Source: Paraburkholderia franconis (GTDB taxonomy: Bacteria; Pseudomonadota; Gammaproteobacteria; Burkholderiales; Burkholderiaceae). Taken from it: 64,000 nucleotides of DNA. The translations under genes and the position numbers were made by a program. Positions 28,609-37,732 of the stretch are shown here, one piece after another (positions within the stretch are counted from its first letter, which is position 1; each line of letters starts with the position of its first letter). Under the pieces are notes generated by a model. The model did not search any database, was not told the DNA's origin, and saw only the letters and a program-made list of their open reading frames with translations. The stretch spans positions 1-64,000 of the forward strand of contig NZ_WHNP01000003.1 of assembly GCF_009362735.1 (NCBI RefSeq). The letters are read 5' to 3'.

Positions 28609-30612
28609 ATGATTTCCCCGCTCGAAATGACGCTGTTCCTGCTGCTGGCATCAGTGGTGGGCGTCGTCGTGTTCCGCTATCTGAACTTGCCGCCGATGCT
28701 GGGTTATCTGACGGTGGGGATCGTCGTTGGGCCGCACGCGTTCGGCATCGTGCCCGATTCCGTCGGCGCGCAGAATCTCGCCGAATTCGGCGTCGTGTTC
28801 CTGATGTTCTCGATCGGGCTGGAGTTTTCGCTCGCGAAACTGCGCTCGATGCGCCGGCTCGTGTTCGGCCTCGGCCTGCTGCAGGTGCTCGGCACGGTGG
28901 CCGTCGCTGTATCGGTCGGTTTCGCGCTGGAGCGCTGGGTGCATATCTCGTGGCAGGGCAGCATCGCGCTAGGCGGCGCGCTCGCGATGTCGTCGACGGC
29001 CATCGTCAGCAAGATGCTCGCGGAGCGGCTCGAGATCGAGACCGAGCATGGCCGCAATATCTTCGGCGTGCTGCTGTTCCAGGATCTCGCCGTCGTGCCG
29101 CTTCTGATCATCATCTCGGCGCTGGGCGGCAATTCCGACGATCTGATGAAAGCGCTCGGCATCGCGTCGATCAAGATCGTGATCGCTCTGTCGCTGCTGC
29201 TGATCGTCGGGCAGAAATTCATGACGCGCTGGTTCAACGTCGTCGCGCGCCGCCGTTCGCAGGAACTGTTCATCCTGAACCTGCTGCTCGTCACGCTGGG
29301 CGCGGCGTTCATCACCGACAGGTTCGGCCTGTCGCTCGCGTTGGGCGCGTTCATCGCGGGCATGCTGATCGCCGAGACGCCGTACCGGCATCAGGTGGAA
29401 GAGGACATCAAACCGTTTCGCGACGTGCTGCTCGGTCTCTTCTTCGTGACCACGGGTATGCTGCTGAATCCGCGCGTGATCTGGACACATCCGCTCGTCG
29501 TGCTCGCGTTTCTGATCGGTCCGCTGCTGCTGAAAGCCGTGATGATCACCGGGCTCGCGCGGCTGTTCGGCGCGACGCCTGGCGTGGCGATGCGCACGGG
29601 CATCGGGCTCGCGCAGGCGGGCGAGTTCGGCTTCGTGCTGCTCAATCTGATCCTCGATAAGCACCTCGTCGACGCGACGTTCCTGCAGGCGATTCTCGCC
29701 GCGATGCTGCTGTCGATGCTCGCCGCGCCGTTCCTGATCCAGAACGCGGATCGCATCGTGCTGCGGCTGTCGTCGACCGAATGGATGATGCAGTCGTTGC
29801 AGATGACGCGCATCGCGACACAAAGCCTGAAGCAAACCGGCCATGTGATCATCTGCGGCTACGGCCGCGCCGGACAGAACCTCGCGCGGATGCTGGAGCA
29901 CGAAGGGCTGTCGTATGTCGCGCTCGACCTCGATCCCGATCGCGTGTCGGCGGCTGCGGCGGCGGGCGAATCGGTCGTGTTCGGCGATGCGGGACGGCGC
30001 GAGTCGCTGCTCGCGGCGGGTATCCATCGCGCGGCGACCGTCGCGATCACGTACGCGAATACGCCGTCGGCGCTGCGCGTGCTGCACAACATCCACGAAC
30101 TCGAGCCGACGCTGCCCGTCATCGTGCGCACCGTCGACGACAGCGACCTCGAAAAGCTGCTCGCCGCGGGCGCGACGGAAGTGATCCCGGAAATCGTCGA
30201 AGGCAGTCTGATGCTTGCGTCGCACACGCTCGTCGTGATGGGCGTGCCGATGCGGCGCGTCGTGCGGCGCGTCGAGGAGTTGCGCGACGAACGCTATAGC
30301 CTGCTGCGCGGCTATTTCCACGGCGCAGACGACGTGGATGACGACGACGGCCATGAGCAGGTGCGGCTACAATCGGTCCCCATCGACGAGAAGGCCGATG
30401 CCGTCGGGCGCACGCTCGAAGAACTCGGTCTCTTCGATCTCGGCGTCGAAGTGACGGCGATCCGGCGACACGGCATTCGCGGCGTCGAGCCCGATCCATC
30501 GACTAAACTTCGCGCAAGCGACATCGTCGTGCTGCGCGGCCTGCCCGAAGCGCTGGCGGAAGCGGAGGAGCGTCTGTCGAAGCATCGGCGCGCGGGCGCG
30601 GCGGCGGCCTGA
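28609..30612 (+). CDS. kefB: CPA2-type monovalent cation/proton antiporter with RCK domain (KefB/KefC-like)
   Basis: This encodes about 667 residues with 12-13 transmembrane segments of the Na+/H+ exchanger fold ([43 protein letters not shown] is the CPA2 signature). It is followed by an RCK/TrkA-N Rossmann domain ([19 protein letters not shown], about 450-565) and a TrkA-C domain at the end. It is expected to move K+ against H+ under nucleotide or glutathione control. ATG 28609 ([10 protein letters not shown]) fits relatives best; an in-frame ATG at 28483 would add 42 non-conserved residues. It is divergent from kdsD and followed by apt. Confidence 0.9.
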   Translation: MISPLEMTLFLLLASVVGVVVFRYLNLPPMLGYLTVGIVVGPHAFGIVPDSVGAQNLAEFGVVFLMFSIGLEFSLAKLRSMRRLVFGLGLLQVLGTVAVAVSVGFALERWVHISWQGSIALGGALAMSSTAIVSKMLAERLEIETEHGRNIFGVLLFQDLAVVPLLIIISALGGNSDDLMKALGIASIKIVIALSLLLIVGQKFMTRWFNVVARRRSQELFILNLLLVTLGAAFITDRFGLSLALGAFIAGMLIAETPYRHQVEEDIKPFRDVLLGLFFVTTGMLLNPRVIWTHPLVVLAFLIGPLLLKAVMITGLARLFGATPGVAMRTGIGLAQAGEFGFVLLNLILDKHLVDATFLQAILAAMLLSMLAAPFLIQNADRIVLRLSSTEWMMQSLQMTRIATQSLKQTGHVIICGYGRAGQNLARMLEHEGLSYVALDLDPDRVSAAAAAGESVVFGDAGRRESLLAAGIHRAATVAITYANTPSALRVLHNIHELEPTLPVIVRTVDDSDLEKLLAAGATEVIPEIVEGSLMLASHTLVVMGVPMRRVVRRVEELRDERYSLLRGYFHGADDVDDDDGHEQVRLQSVPIDEKADAVGRTLEELGLFDLGVEVTAIRRHGIRGVEPDPSTKLRASDIVVLRGLPEALAEAEERLSKHRRAGAAAA

Positions 30613-30725
30613 CGTTTGCTGCCATCCATCGACATCGATCACGCGGCGGCGCTCGACGAACGCGCGCCGTATTCAAGCAACTCACTGGAAACATCGGGGT
30701 CTTCGACGACCCGTCTGGAGTCATC

Positions 30726-31292
30726 ATGTCCAACGCGCCTGCGAACAAGCCATTCGATCCGGTCGAATACATCAACAGCCAGATCCGCACGGTGCCCGAC
30801 TGGCCGCAAGCCGGCGTGCAGTTTCGCGACATCACGCCGTTGCTGCAAAACCCGAAAACGCTGCGCGTGCTGATCGACATGTTCGTGCAGCGCTATATCG
30901 ACCAGAAGCTTGACTACATCGCGGGGCTCGACGCGCGCGGCTTCATCATCGGGCCGATTCTCGCGTACGAGCTGAACCTCGGCTTCATTCCGATCCGCAA
31001 GATCGGCAAGCTGCCGTACAGGACGGTGTCCGAATCGTATGCGCTCGAATACGGCACGGCGACCGTCGAGATTCATGAGGACGCGTGCAAGCCTGGCGAC
31101 CGCATCGTGATCGTCGACGATCTGATCGCGACGGGCGGCACGATGATGGCGGGCAAGAAGCTGCTCGAGCGTCTTGGCGCGACGGTGGTCGAAGGCGCGG
31201 CGATCATCGATCTGCCCGACCTCGGCGGCTCGAAGCTGCTGCGCGATGCAGGGCTGCCGCTGTTCACCGTGACGGGATTCGGCGGTCACTGA
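30726..31292 (+). CDS. apt: adenine phosphoribosyltransferase
   Basis: This 188-residue purine-salvage enzyme makes AMP from adenine and PRPP. The PRPP-binding motif [14 protein letters not shown] is intact, with the family markers [35 protein letters not shown] and [14 protein letters not shown]. Length is typical. The LysE-family gene starts 26 bases downstream and is probably co-transcribed. Confidence 0.96.
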   Translation: MSNAPANKPFDPVEYINSQIRTVPDWPQAGVQFRDITPLLQNPKTLRVLIDMFVQRYIDQKLDYIAGLDARGFIIGPILAYELNLGFIPIRKIGKLPYRTVSESYALEYGTATVEIHEDACKPGDRIVIVDDLIATGGTMMAGKKLLERLGATVVEGAAIIDLPDLGGSKLLRDAGLPLFTVTGFGGH

Positions 31293-31317
31293 TTCTTTCC
31301 AACGGAGTTTCTGAGCA

Positions 31318-31932
31318 ATGCCGAATTTCCTGCTCTTTCTCGCGACGTCGATAGCGATCACTTTCGCGCCTGGTCCCGACAATCTGCAAGTGCTCGCGCG
31401 CGGCATTTCGCAAGGACGCGCGGCGGGCTTCGTCGCCGCGCTCGGTTTCGCCGCGGGCATTTCGTTTCACACGACGCTCGCGGCGCTCGGCGTCGCCGCC
31501 GTGCTGCGCTCGTCGCCTGTCGCCTTTCAGACGATCAAGCTCGCGGGCGCGGCGTATCTCGTATGGATCGGCATCAAGGCATTGCGCAGCAACGGTCTTG
31601 CGACGGCGCACGAGCGCCCGCCGCAGCCGCTCTCGTCGATCTTCCGGCAGAGCGTGATCGGCAACATGATGAACCCGAAGGTGACGCTGTTCTTCGTCGT
31701 GTTCCTGCCGCAATTCGTCGATCCGCACGGCGCGCAGAGCGTTACGTTGCAGATGCTCGAACTGGGTGCGCTGTTCATGCTGCAAACGGTCGTCGTGTTT
31801 TCGCTGTTCGGCGTGTGCGCGGGTGTGATCGGCGGATGGCTGAGGCGTCGTCCGCGCGCGGGCGTGTGGCTCGACCGGCTCGCGGGCGCGACGTTCATCG
31901 CGATCGGTATCCGTGTCGCGCTGCGCGACTGA
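31318..31932 (+). CDS. LysE/RhtB-family amino-acid exporter
   Basis: This 204-residue inner-membrane protein has six predicted helices. The family signature is at the N-terminus (SIAITFAPGPDNLQVLARGISQGRAAG), with FKLAGAAYLVWIG-like and NPKVTLFFVVFLPQFV segments, as in homoserine/threonine exporters. The exact substrate cannot be read from sequence. Its location between apt and a Nudix gene gives no substrate clue. An AACGGAG site precedes ATG 31318. Confidence 0.9.
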   Translation: MPNFLLFLATSIAITFAPGPDNLQVLARGISQGRAAGFVAALGFAAGISFHTTLAALGVAAVLRSSPVAFQTIKLAGAAYLVWIGIKALRSNGLATAHERPPQPLSSIFRQSVIGNMMNPKVTLFFVVFLPQFVDPHGAQSVTLQMLELGALFMLQTVVVFSLFGVCAGVIGGWLRRRPRAGVWLDRLAGATFIAIGIRVALRD

Positions 31933-32007
31933 TTCGATCGATTCGTTGTTTGCCGTTTGAGTCGTCGGCTGGATCGTCTACACGTTGTCACGCTGTCTGG
32001 AGCTTTC

Positions 32008-32856
32008 ATGTCTTTGCCTTGCATCGCCGCCGCGCGCCGCTTCGATCCTGCGCGGCATCTTCCGTTCGTGATCGGCGGGGAACGCGTCGGCTGGGTTCGT
32101 GCGACCGACGTGCCGCTGCTCGCGCGCTGGCCCGATGTGTTCGACATCGATGCGAAGAGCGTTACGCTTGCGCCGCAATTCAACACGGTCGAGCTGCGTA
32201 GCGCCGCGCTGGGTTCAGTGATCGGCGCGCTCGCCGCCGACGGCTGCATTCCCGGCTGGCGCGACGAAACCTACGCGATCCGCAATGCGTTCGATGCGCC
32301 GCCGCTCGCGTATATCGAGCGCGCGGCGTCACGCTTTTTCGGCACGATGACGTACGCGGTGCATCTGAACGGCGTCGTAGAATACGAAGACCGCGCGCCG
32401 CAGTTGTGGATCGCGCGCCGTAGCGACACGAAGGCCACCGATCCTGGCATGCTCGACAACGTCGTCGCGGGCGGCGTCGGTTGGGGCTTTAGTCTCTCTG
32501 AAACGATCGTCAAGGAGTGCTGGGAAGAAGCGGGCATTCCCCAAGAGATCGCCGCGCGCGCGGTCGCGGGACGCACGGCACATGTGCTGCAATCGCTGCC
32601 CGAAGGCACGCAGGCCGAGCAGATCTTCATCTACGACCTCGCATTGCCGGCAGACTTCGCGCCACGCAATCAGGATGGCGAAGTGGGCGAGCATCGGCTG
32701 GCGCGCATCGAAGATGTCGCGCAGTCGATCGAAGAAGGCGCGATGACGGTCGATGCGAGCCTCGCGACGCTCGATTGCCTGCTGCGCCGCCGCTGGATCG
32801 ACGAAGACGCCTGCGCCGGCATCGACGCGCTGTTCGAGCCGCCCGTCTTCGATTGA
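32008..32856 (+). CDS. Nudix hydrolase-like protein with DUF4743
   Basis: This 282-residue protein has an N-terminal DUF4743 domain (about 1-120, containing HLPFVIGGERVGWV and LRSAALGSVIGALAADG) and a C-terminal Nudix domain, the arrangement of thiamine-pyrophosphokinase-associated Nudix proteins. The Nudix box reads VAGGVGWGFSLSETIVKECWEEAGI-like: the KECWEEAG end is intact, with Lys for Arg, but the upstream Glu of GX5E is Phe. ATG 32008 was chosen as the conserved start (MSLPCIAAARRF). It lies 75 bases after the exporter. The substrate is unknown. Confidence 0.85.
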   Translation: MSLPCIAAARRFDPARHLPFVIGGERVGWVRATDVPLLARWPDVFDIDAKSVTLAPQFNTVELRSAALGSVIGALAADGCIPGWRDETYAIRNAFDAPPLAYIERAASRFFGTMTYAVHLNGVVEYEDRAPQLWIARRSDTKATDPGMLDNVVAGGVGWGFSLSETIVKECWEEAGIPQEIAARAVAGRTAHVLQSLPEGTQAEQIFIYDLALPADFAPRNQDGEVGEHRLARIEDVAQSIEEGAMTVDASLATLDCLLRRRWIDEDACAGIDALFEPPVFD

Positions 32857-32941
32857 CACTGACGGACGAACGCGCACGCGCACCCGAAGCACCGCATCAC
32901 ACTCTACGAAACACGCACTGAAGAAGGGAGTCACCGAGGTC

Positions 32942-33805
32942 ATGTCGACCGAACACAGCTTTATTCTCAAACTGTCGTGCGCCGATCGGCCCGGCATCGT
33001 TCACGCCGTGTCGGGTTTTCTATTCGAGCGCGGCAGCAACATCCTCGACTCCGCGCAATTCGGCGACAGTCACACCGGCGAATTTTTCATGCGCGTCCAT
33101 TTTCAGCAGGTGGGCGGCGATCCCGGTCTCGACGCGCTGCGCGAATCATTCGCGACGCTCGCGGCACAGTTCGGCATGCGCTGGGAATTGCACGACGCGA
33201 ACGTGAAGCCGCGCGTCGTGATCATGGTGTCGAAGATCGGCCACTGTCTGAACGATCTGCTGTTCCGCTATCGCACGGGGCAACTGAACATCGAGATTCC
33301 CGCGATCATCTCGAACCACAAGGAGTTCTATCAGCTTGCCGCGAGCTACGACATTCCGTTTCATCACTTCCCGCTGACGTCGAAGGATGCGAAGGCACAG
33401 CAGGAAGCGCGCGTGCTCGAAGTGATCGACGAATGCAAGGCGGACCTGGTCGTGCTCGCGCGCTACATGCAGATTCTGTCGCCGGAATTGTGCGAGCGGC
33501 TGGCGGGGCGCGCGATCAACATCCATCATTCGTTCCTGCCGAGCTTCAAGGGCGCGAAGCCGTACTATCAGGCGTTCGATCGCGGCGTGAAGCTGATCGG
33601 CGCAACGGCGCACTACGTGACGACGGATCTCGACGAAGGCCCGATCATCGAGCAGGAAGTGGAGCGCGTCGATCACAGCATGACGCCGGATCAGCTGACG
33701 GGCATCGGCCGCGACGTCGAATGCGTGACGCTCGCGCGCGCGGTGAAGTGGCACGTCGAGCACCGTATCGTGCTGAACGGCAGCAAGACGGTTGTGTTCC
33801 GCTGA
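32942..33805 (+). CDS. purU: formyltetrahydrofolate deformylase
   Basis: This 287-residue enzyme hydrolyses 10-formyl-THF to formate and THF, balancing one-carbon pools and supplying formate to PurT. An N-terminal ACT domain (FILKLSCADRPGIVHAVSGFL) is joined to a formyltransferase-fold catalytic domain beginning about residue 88 (PRVVIMVSKIGHCLNDLL). The catalytic Asn-His region is INIHHSFLPSFKGAKPY and the Asp region is DLDEGPIIEQ. GAAGGGAG precedes ATG 32942. A strong terminator follows. Confidence 0.96.
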   Translation: MSTEHSFILKLSCADRPGIVHAVSGFLFERGSNILDSAQFGDSHTGEFFMRVHFQQVGGDPGLDALRESFATLAAQFGMRWELHDANVKPRVVIMVSKIGHCLNDLLFRYRTGQLNIEIPAIISNHKEFYQLAASYDIPFHHFPLTSKDAKAQQEARVLEVIDECKADLVVLARYMQILSPELCERLAGRAINIHHSFLPSFKGAKPYYQAFDRGVKLIGATAHYVTTDLDEGPIIEQEVERVDHSMTPDQLTGIGRDVECVTLARAVKWHVEHRIVLNGSKTVVFR

Positions 33806-33826
33806 ATCGTTTTTCTTTTCGCTAAG

Positions 33827-33862
33827 ACCGGCGCGGATCGTGATCGACCGCGCCGGTTTTTT
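33827..33862 (+). terminator. rho-independent terminator of purU
   Basis: ACCGGCGCGG and CCGCGCCGGT form a 10-bp stem around 11 bases and run into six T on the plus strand. Its end overlaps the stop codon of the convergent PepSY gene. Confidence 0.9.
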
Positions 33863-35096
33863 ATTGCGTCGCGCTTTCGGTTTGCGTACGAACGGCGCGT
33901 GACTTTGCGTCGCGCGTGTTCGTCGGGTGGCGGCGCGCGTTCATCTTCTTTAGCCAGATCAACAGACCCGTTGCGCTCAGCACGGCCACCATCACGCCGA
34001 CGAAGCTGACCAGAACGCGTCCGCCGATACCGAGGATGCGCCCCGAATGCAGCGGGAATTGCGCCTGCATGAAGAGATCGCCCGCCGTGCCCTGGCCGGG
34101 AATCTGCGCGCCGAGCGGCTGGCCTGTCTGCGCATTCCAGTACGTCCATGCATTGCCGAGGCCGCCGTCGCCGTGGTCGTCGCCGGCTCGGAAATAGCCG
34201 ACGCCGTACACATGGAACGCCGGCACGTAATAGATCGCGCCTGGCGGCGCATCGATATGCTTTTCGATGCGCGCCTGTTGCGCCGCCTTCAGAATGTGCT
34301 CGCGCGGCAGCGGCTCGTCGTTGGGTTTTGCGTTGGGCAGCATCGACGGATCGGTGAAGGGCGTCGGCGTGAGTGTCGAGAACAGCTTGACGATCGGCTG
34401 CACGACGGGCGTCGACAGATTCATCGACACCGACGTCACCGCGACGATCAGCAGCAGCCCCCATATCCATACGCCGCCAGAGCGGTGCAGATCGAACGTG
34501 AGTGCGTAGCCGCCCCGCCGCAAGCGAAACGCAAACGACTTCTTCCACGCCTTCGCGCTGGGAAACGCGAGCACGAGCGCGATCACGCTATCGAAAATCC
34601 ACACGATGCCGACGATGCCCATCAGCCACGTGCCGATGTCGATGCCATGTGTGAACGACAGAAACAGCGTGTAGTGCAGCTTGTAGATGAACGGCAGCAG
34701 ATTGATCCGCGCGACCGACAACGCGCCCCAATCGCGCTGACCCTGAATTTCGCCGGTGGCGGGATCGACGGCGATCTGGTTGAAGTCGAGCGCATACGGC
34801 TGGTTCGTTTTCGGATCGATGCGCGGCATCACCATCATTTGCAGCGTATGTCCTTTTTCGGCTGCGAGCGGCAGATAGGTCACTTGCAGCCGAGGGTCGC
34901 CCGACTCGACGCGGCGCGCGAGTTCCAGCGACGGCAACGGCGCGGCGTCGCTGCGCGCGTCGAAGAACGACGGATTGAGCGCCGCGTCGATTTCGTGATC
35001 CCACGCGATCAGCGCGCCCGTCAGTCCCGCGACGAACAGAAACAGCGCTGTCCCGATGCCGAACCAGCGATGCAGTCGAACGAGCGCGGATCTCAT
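33861..35096 (-). CDS. PepSY-associated transmembrane protein, probable siderophore-iron reductase
   Basis: This 411-residue inner-membrane protein of the PepSY_TM family has an N-terminal helix (GIGTALFLFVAGLTGALIAW) preceded by LVRLHRWFG. Further helices lie near residues 140-185 and 205-230, and one at the C-terminus (GGRVLVSFVGVMVAVLSATGLLIWL), with a large periplasmic part between. Conserved His residues in LHRW and DLHRSGGVW suggest haem or metal contact. Members next to TonB receptors (FoxB/FpvG-like) reduce ferric siderophores. It is divergent from the receptor, sharing a Fur-box region, which supports that role. Confidence 0.85.
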   Translation of the reverse strand: MRSALVRLHRWFGIGTALFLFVAGLTGALIAWDHEIDAALNPSFFDARSDAAPLPSLELARRVESGDPRLQVTYLPLAAEKGHTLQMMVMPRIDPKTNQPYALDFNQIAVDPATGEIQGQRDWGALSVARINLLPFIYKLHYTLFLSFTHGIDIGTWLMGIVGIVWIFDSVIALVLAFPSAKAWKKSFAFRLRRGGYALTFDLHRSGGVWIWGLLLIVAVTSVSMNLSTPVVQPIVKLFSTLTPTPFTDPSMLPNAKPNDEPLPREHILKAAQQARIEKHIDAPPGAIYYVPAFHVYGVGYFRAGDDHGDGGLGNAWTYWNAQTGQPLGAQIPGQGTAGDLFMQAQFPLHSGRILGIGGRVLVSFVGVMVAVLSATGLLIWLKKMNARRHPTNTRDAKSRAVRTQTESATQ

Positions 35097-35374
35097 GCGC
35101 CGTTTCCGTCGAAAGCGACGGCCGTCGACGGCAAAAAAGTGACAGACATGACGGCGTGGCGTCTCTGCAAATACGAATTATTCGCATCTTATGAGGCAGG
35201 CGACGATGTCGCAAGAGTGTCGTAAGCGCTAGCGGCGCGTATTCCCTCTATCAGGGATAACTTTGCGGGCAACCGTTAAATTCTCGGCTTCAGCTGTACG
35301 CACATGCGACAAAATGTCGCGCCTAAACACTTATAGAAATCCGGTGGTAGTTGGCATCATTCGTTTTTTTTTGT
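35097..35374. other. divergent region, PepSY gene / TonB receptor
   Basis: There is no gene here. The sequence becomes AT-rich towards the receptor (a T-run at 35363-35372), in line with a regulated promoter region that ends in the Fur box. Confidence 0.5.
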
Positions 35375-35395
35375 AAATAAGAATGATTCTTATTT
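35375..35395 (+). promoter_or_regulatory. Fur box (iron-responsive operator)
   Basis: A perfect 21-base palindrome is centred on G35385, with core half-sites AATAAGAAT and ATTCTTATT. It matches the GATAATGATAATCATTATC Fur-box scheme of alternating AAT-type hexamers. It lies 35 bases before the ATG of the TonB receptor and can also serve the divergent PepSY gene. Confidence 0.88.
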
Positions 35396-35429
35396 GTTAA
35401 AATGAGTGGACTGACTGTTGGGAATAACA

Positions 35430-37649
35430 ATGAAAAACGCTGCTGACCAAGGAGTGAGTAAGAAACAACGCGGAAAGACAAAAGGGCCGATGATCGGCGT
35501 CGTGCATATCGCCGTGATGCTGGCGTTTGCTGCGAGCCGAAACGCCAATGCGCAGACGGACGCGCCGGTCAATGCGTCGGGTGCTGCCGCGGCATCCGCG
35601 GGCGCAGCGAACGACGCAGCCGCCGAGAAGTCATTGCCCGCCGTCAAGGTGACGGCTGCGCAGGACTCGCCGCAGCATCTGAACGCCGACGTCGGCAGCG
35701 GCGCGCTCGGCATGCGCACGCAACTCGACACGCCGTTCTCGACGACGGTCGTGACGAGCGAGGAGCTGCGGGACATGCAGCCGCAAAAGCTCGGCGACGT
35801 ATTCGCGCGCGACGCGTCCGTCTCCGATAACGGCAATCCGTATAGCGCATGGGCCACGTATTTGAGCGTGCGCGGCATGCAGCTCGACTGGCAGAACGGC
35901 TTCAAGATCGACGGTTTGCCGTTCAACAGCTACGGCATCACGATGCCGTATGCACAGCTGGAGAGCGTCGAACTGCTCAAGGGACTGTCCGGTTTCATGT
36001 ACGGCTTTGGCGCGCCCGGCGGCGTCGTCAACTACGTGACGAAGAAGCCGCCGCTTTCGGTCACGCCCATTCGCTGCGTCGACGTTGGTTATTTGACGGA
36101 GGGCGTATGGGCGGAGCACGCGGACCTCGGAGGCCGCGTCGGCCCGAACGGCATGTTCGGCTATCGCTTCAACGCGACGCACGAAGAAGGGCAGACGTAC
36201 AACGACGGCACGCTTCGTCGCAACGCGTTTTCGCTCGCGCTCGACGCCCGCATCACGCGCGACCTGAGCGCGACGTTCGGCGCGCTGTATCAGGACCAGC
36301 ACGCGACAGGGCAGGGCGGCTCGATCTCGACGGCGCAATACGTCGGCACGTCGCTACCGACGACACTCAGCGGCTCGACCGACAACCTCGGCAATCCGTC
36401 GCAGCACCTGAACACGAATCTCCAGCTTTACACAGCGGGCGTTCACTACAATCTGAGCCCCGACTGGACCGCGCATCTGACATACAGCTTCAGCAAGAGT
36501 TTTCGCGATCGCAACGAAAGCACGTTCTTCCTCGAGAACCCGGCCGGCGACTATACGGAATTCCGCTTCGCCGGCAAGGAAGGACATCGGTTGAGCCTCT
36601 GGCAGGCGATGGTCGAAGGCAACGTGAAGACGGGGCCGTTCGAGCATCAACTGGTGTTCGGCGCGGCATGGCAGAAGCAGGTGAACGAGTACGAAGCGAA
36701 CAGCGTCTACGAGCAGATCGGCACGGGCAATCTCTATTCGCCGAACACGAACCTGTTCTACAGCCCCGAAGGACTGTCGACCTATCGCGCTGGCGACATC
36801 ATGCAAAAGGCGCTCTTCGCCAGCGATACGATCCAGTTGACCGAACGCTGGTCGGTGCTCGGCGGCGTCCGTTATACGAACTACGAGCAGAACGGCTACA
36901 CGCTGACGGGCGCGACGAGTTCGCACTACAGCCAGAGCGGCGTGCTCACGCCGACCGTCGCGCTGATGTTCAAGCTCGCTCCGACGACCACGCTCTACAC
37001 GAGCTATGTCGAATCGCTTGAACCCGGCTCGATCGTCGACTTCACCTATGCGAATGCCGGCCAGATGCTCAAGCCGCTGCGCAGCAAGCAGTACGAAATC
37101 GGCATCAAGAGCGAGCATGCGCGCTGGAGCGCGAGCTCGGCGCTGTTCCGCATCGAGCGCGGCGCGGAGTACGCGAACAGCGCGAACGTCTATGTTCAGG
37201 ATGGCGAGTCGATCTTCGAAGGCGTCGAAGCGGGCGCCGATGTGCGGCTCGGCGCGAACTGGACGGTCGGCGGCGACCTGATGTGGCTGCATACGAAGTA
37301 CGAGCGCGGCTCGTCATTCGACGGCAACCGCGTCGCGGGTGCGCCCGGTTTCGTCGCGGCTGGCCATGTCACGTACAACGTGCCCTACGTGCCTGGGCTC
37401 AGACTCGGCGCCGACGCGAAGTTCACGGGCAACACGACCGTGCGTCCGGCCGGCGATCTGAAAGCGGGCGGCTATACGCTGTTCAATGTCGGTGCGTCAT
37501 ATGCGACGCGTATCGGCGGCTATGGCGTGACGTTCCGTGCCGCGATCGACAACATCACGAACAAGCGGTACTGGGAATACCAGTACGCGGACTATATCTC
37601 GCCGGGCGATCCGCGCACGCTGTCGCTCAACGCGCGCATGGACTTCTGA
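35430..37649 (+). CDS. TonB-dependent siderophore receptor
   Basis: This encodes a 739-residue outer-membrane receptor. The signal peptide ends about residue 42 (FAASRNANAQ). The plug domain (about 65-220) shows LPAVKVTAAQ, TQLDTPFSTTVVTSEELRD, WATYLSVRGMQLDWQNGFKIDGLPF and VELLKGLSGFMYGFGAPGGVVNYVTKKP, which are standard plug motifs. A beta-barrel follows, ending YISPGDPRTLSLNARMDF with terminal Phe. There is no N-terminal FecA-type signalling domain. ATG 35430 follows GGGAA; a TTG four codons upstream is less likely. Iron control is indicated by the Fur box. The ligand is not identifiable; no siderophore biosynthesis genes are nearby. Confidence 0.94.
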   Translation: MKNAADQGVSKKQRGKTKGPMIGVVHIAVMLAFAASRNANAQTDAPVNASGAAAASAGAANDAAAEKSLPAVKVTAAQDSPQHLNADVGSGALGMRTQLDTPFSTTVVTSEELRDMQPQKLGDVFARDASVSDNGNPYSAWATYLSVRGMQLDWQNGFKIDGLPFNSYGITMPYAQLESVELLKGLSGFMYGFGAPGGVVNYVTKKPPLSVTPIRCVDVGYLTEGVWAEHADLGGRVGPNGMFGYRFNATHEEGQTYNDGTLRRNAFSLALDARITRDLSATFGALYQDQHATGQGGSISTAQYVGTSLPTTLSGSTDNLGNPSQHLNTNLQLYTAGVHYNLSPDWTAHLTYSFSKSFRDRNESTFFLENPAGDYTEFRFAGKEGHRLSLWQAMVEGNVKTGPFEHQLVFGAAWQKQVNEYEANSVYEQIGTGNLYSPNTNLFYSPEGLSTYRAGDIMQKALFASDTIQLTERWSVLGGVRYTNYEQNGYTLTGATSSHYSQSGVLTPTVALMFKLAPTTTLYTSYVESLEPGSIVDFTYANAGQMLKPLRSKQYEIGIKSEHARWSASSALFRIERGAEYANSANVYVQDGESIFEGVEAGADVRLGANWTVGGDLMWLHTKYERGSSFDGNRVAGAPGFVAAGHVTYNVPYVPGLRLGADAKFTGNTTVRPAGDLKAGGYTLFNVGASYATRIGGYGVTFRAAIDNITNKRYWEYQYADYISPGDPRTLSLNARMDF

Positions 37650-37680
37650 TCGCGGCACGTTGCGGACATCGATGCGCACA

Positions 37681-37714
37681 TGAAAAAGGGCGGCCTCGCG
37701 GTCGCCCTTTTTCA
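37681..37714. terminator. bidirectional terminator
   Basis: TGAAAAAGGGCG and CGCCCTTTTTCA form a perfect 12-bp stem around ten bases between the convergent TonB-receptor and AI-2E genes, with A/T runs suited to both directions. Confidence 0.9.
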
Positions 37715-37732
37715 TTTGATGCACCTGTTGCG

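Noticed and set aside
35418..35429. TTG start four codons upstream for the TonB receptor
   Set aside because: ATG 35430 follows GGGAA and gives a normal signal peptide; the extension has no support.
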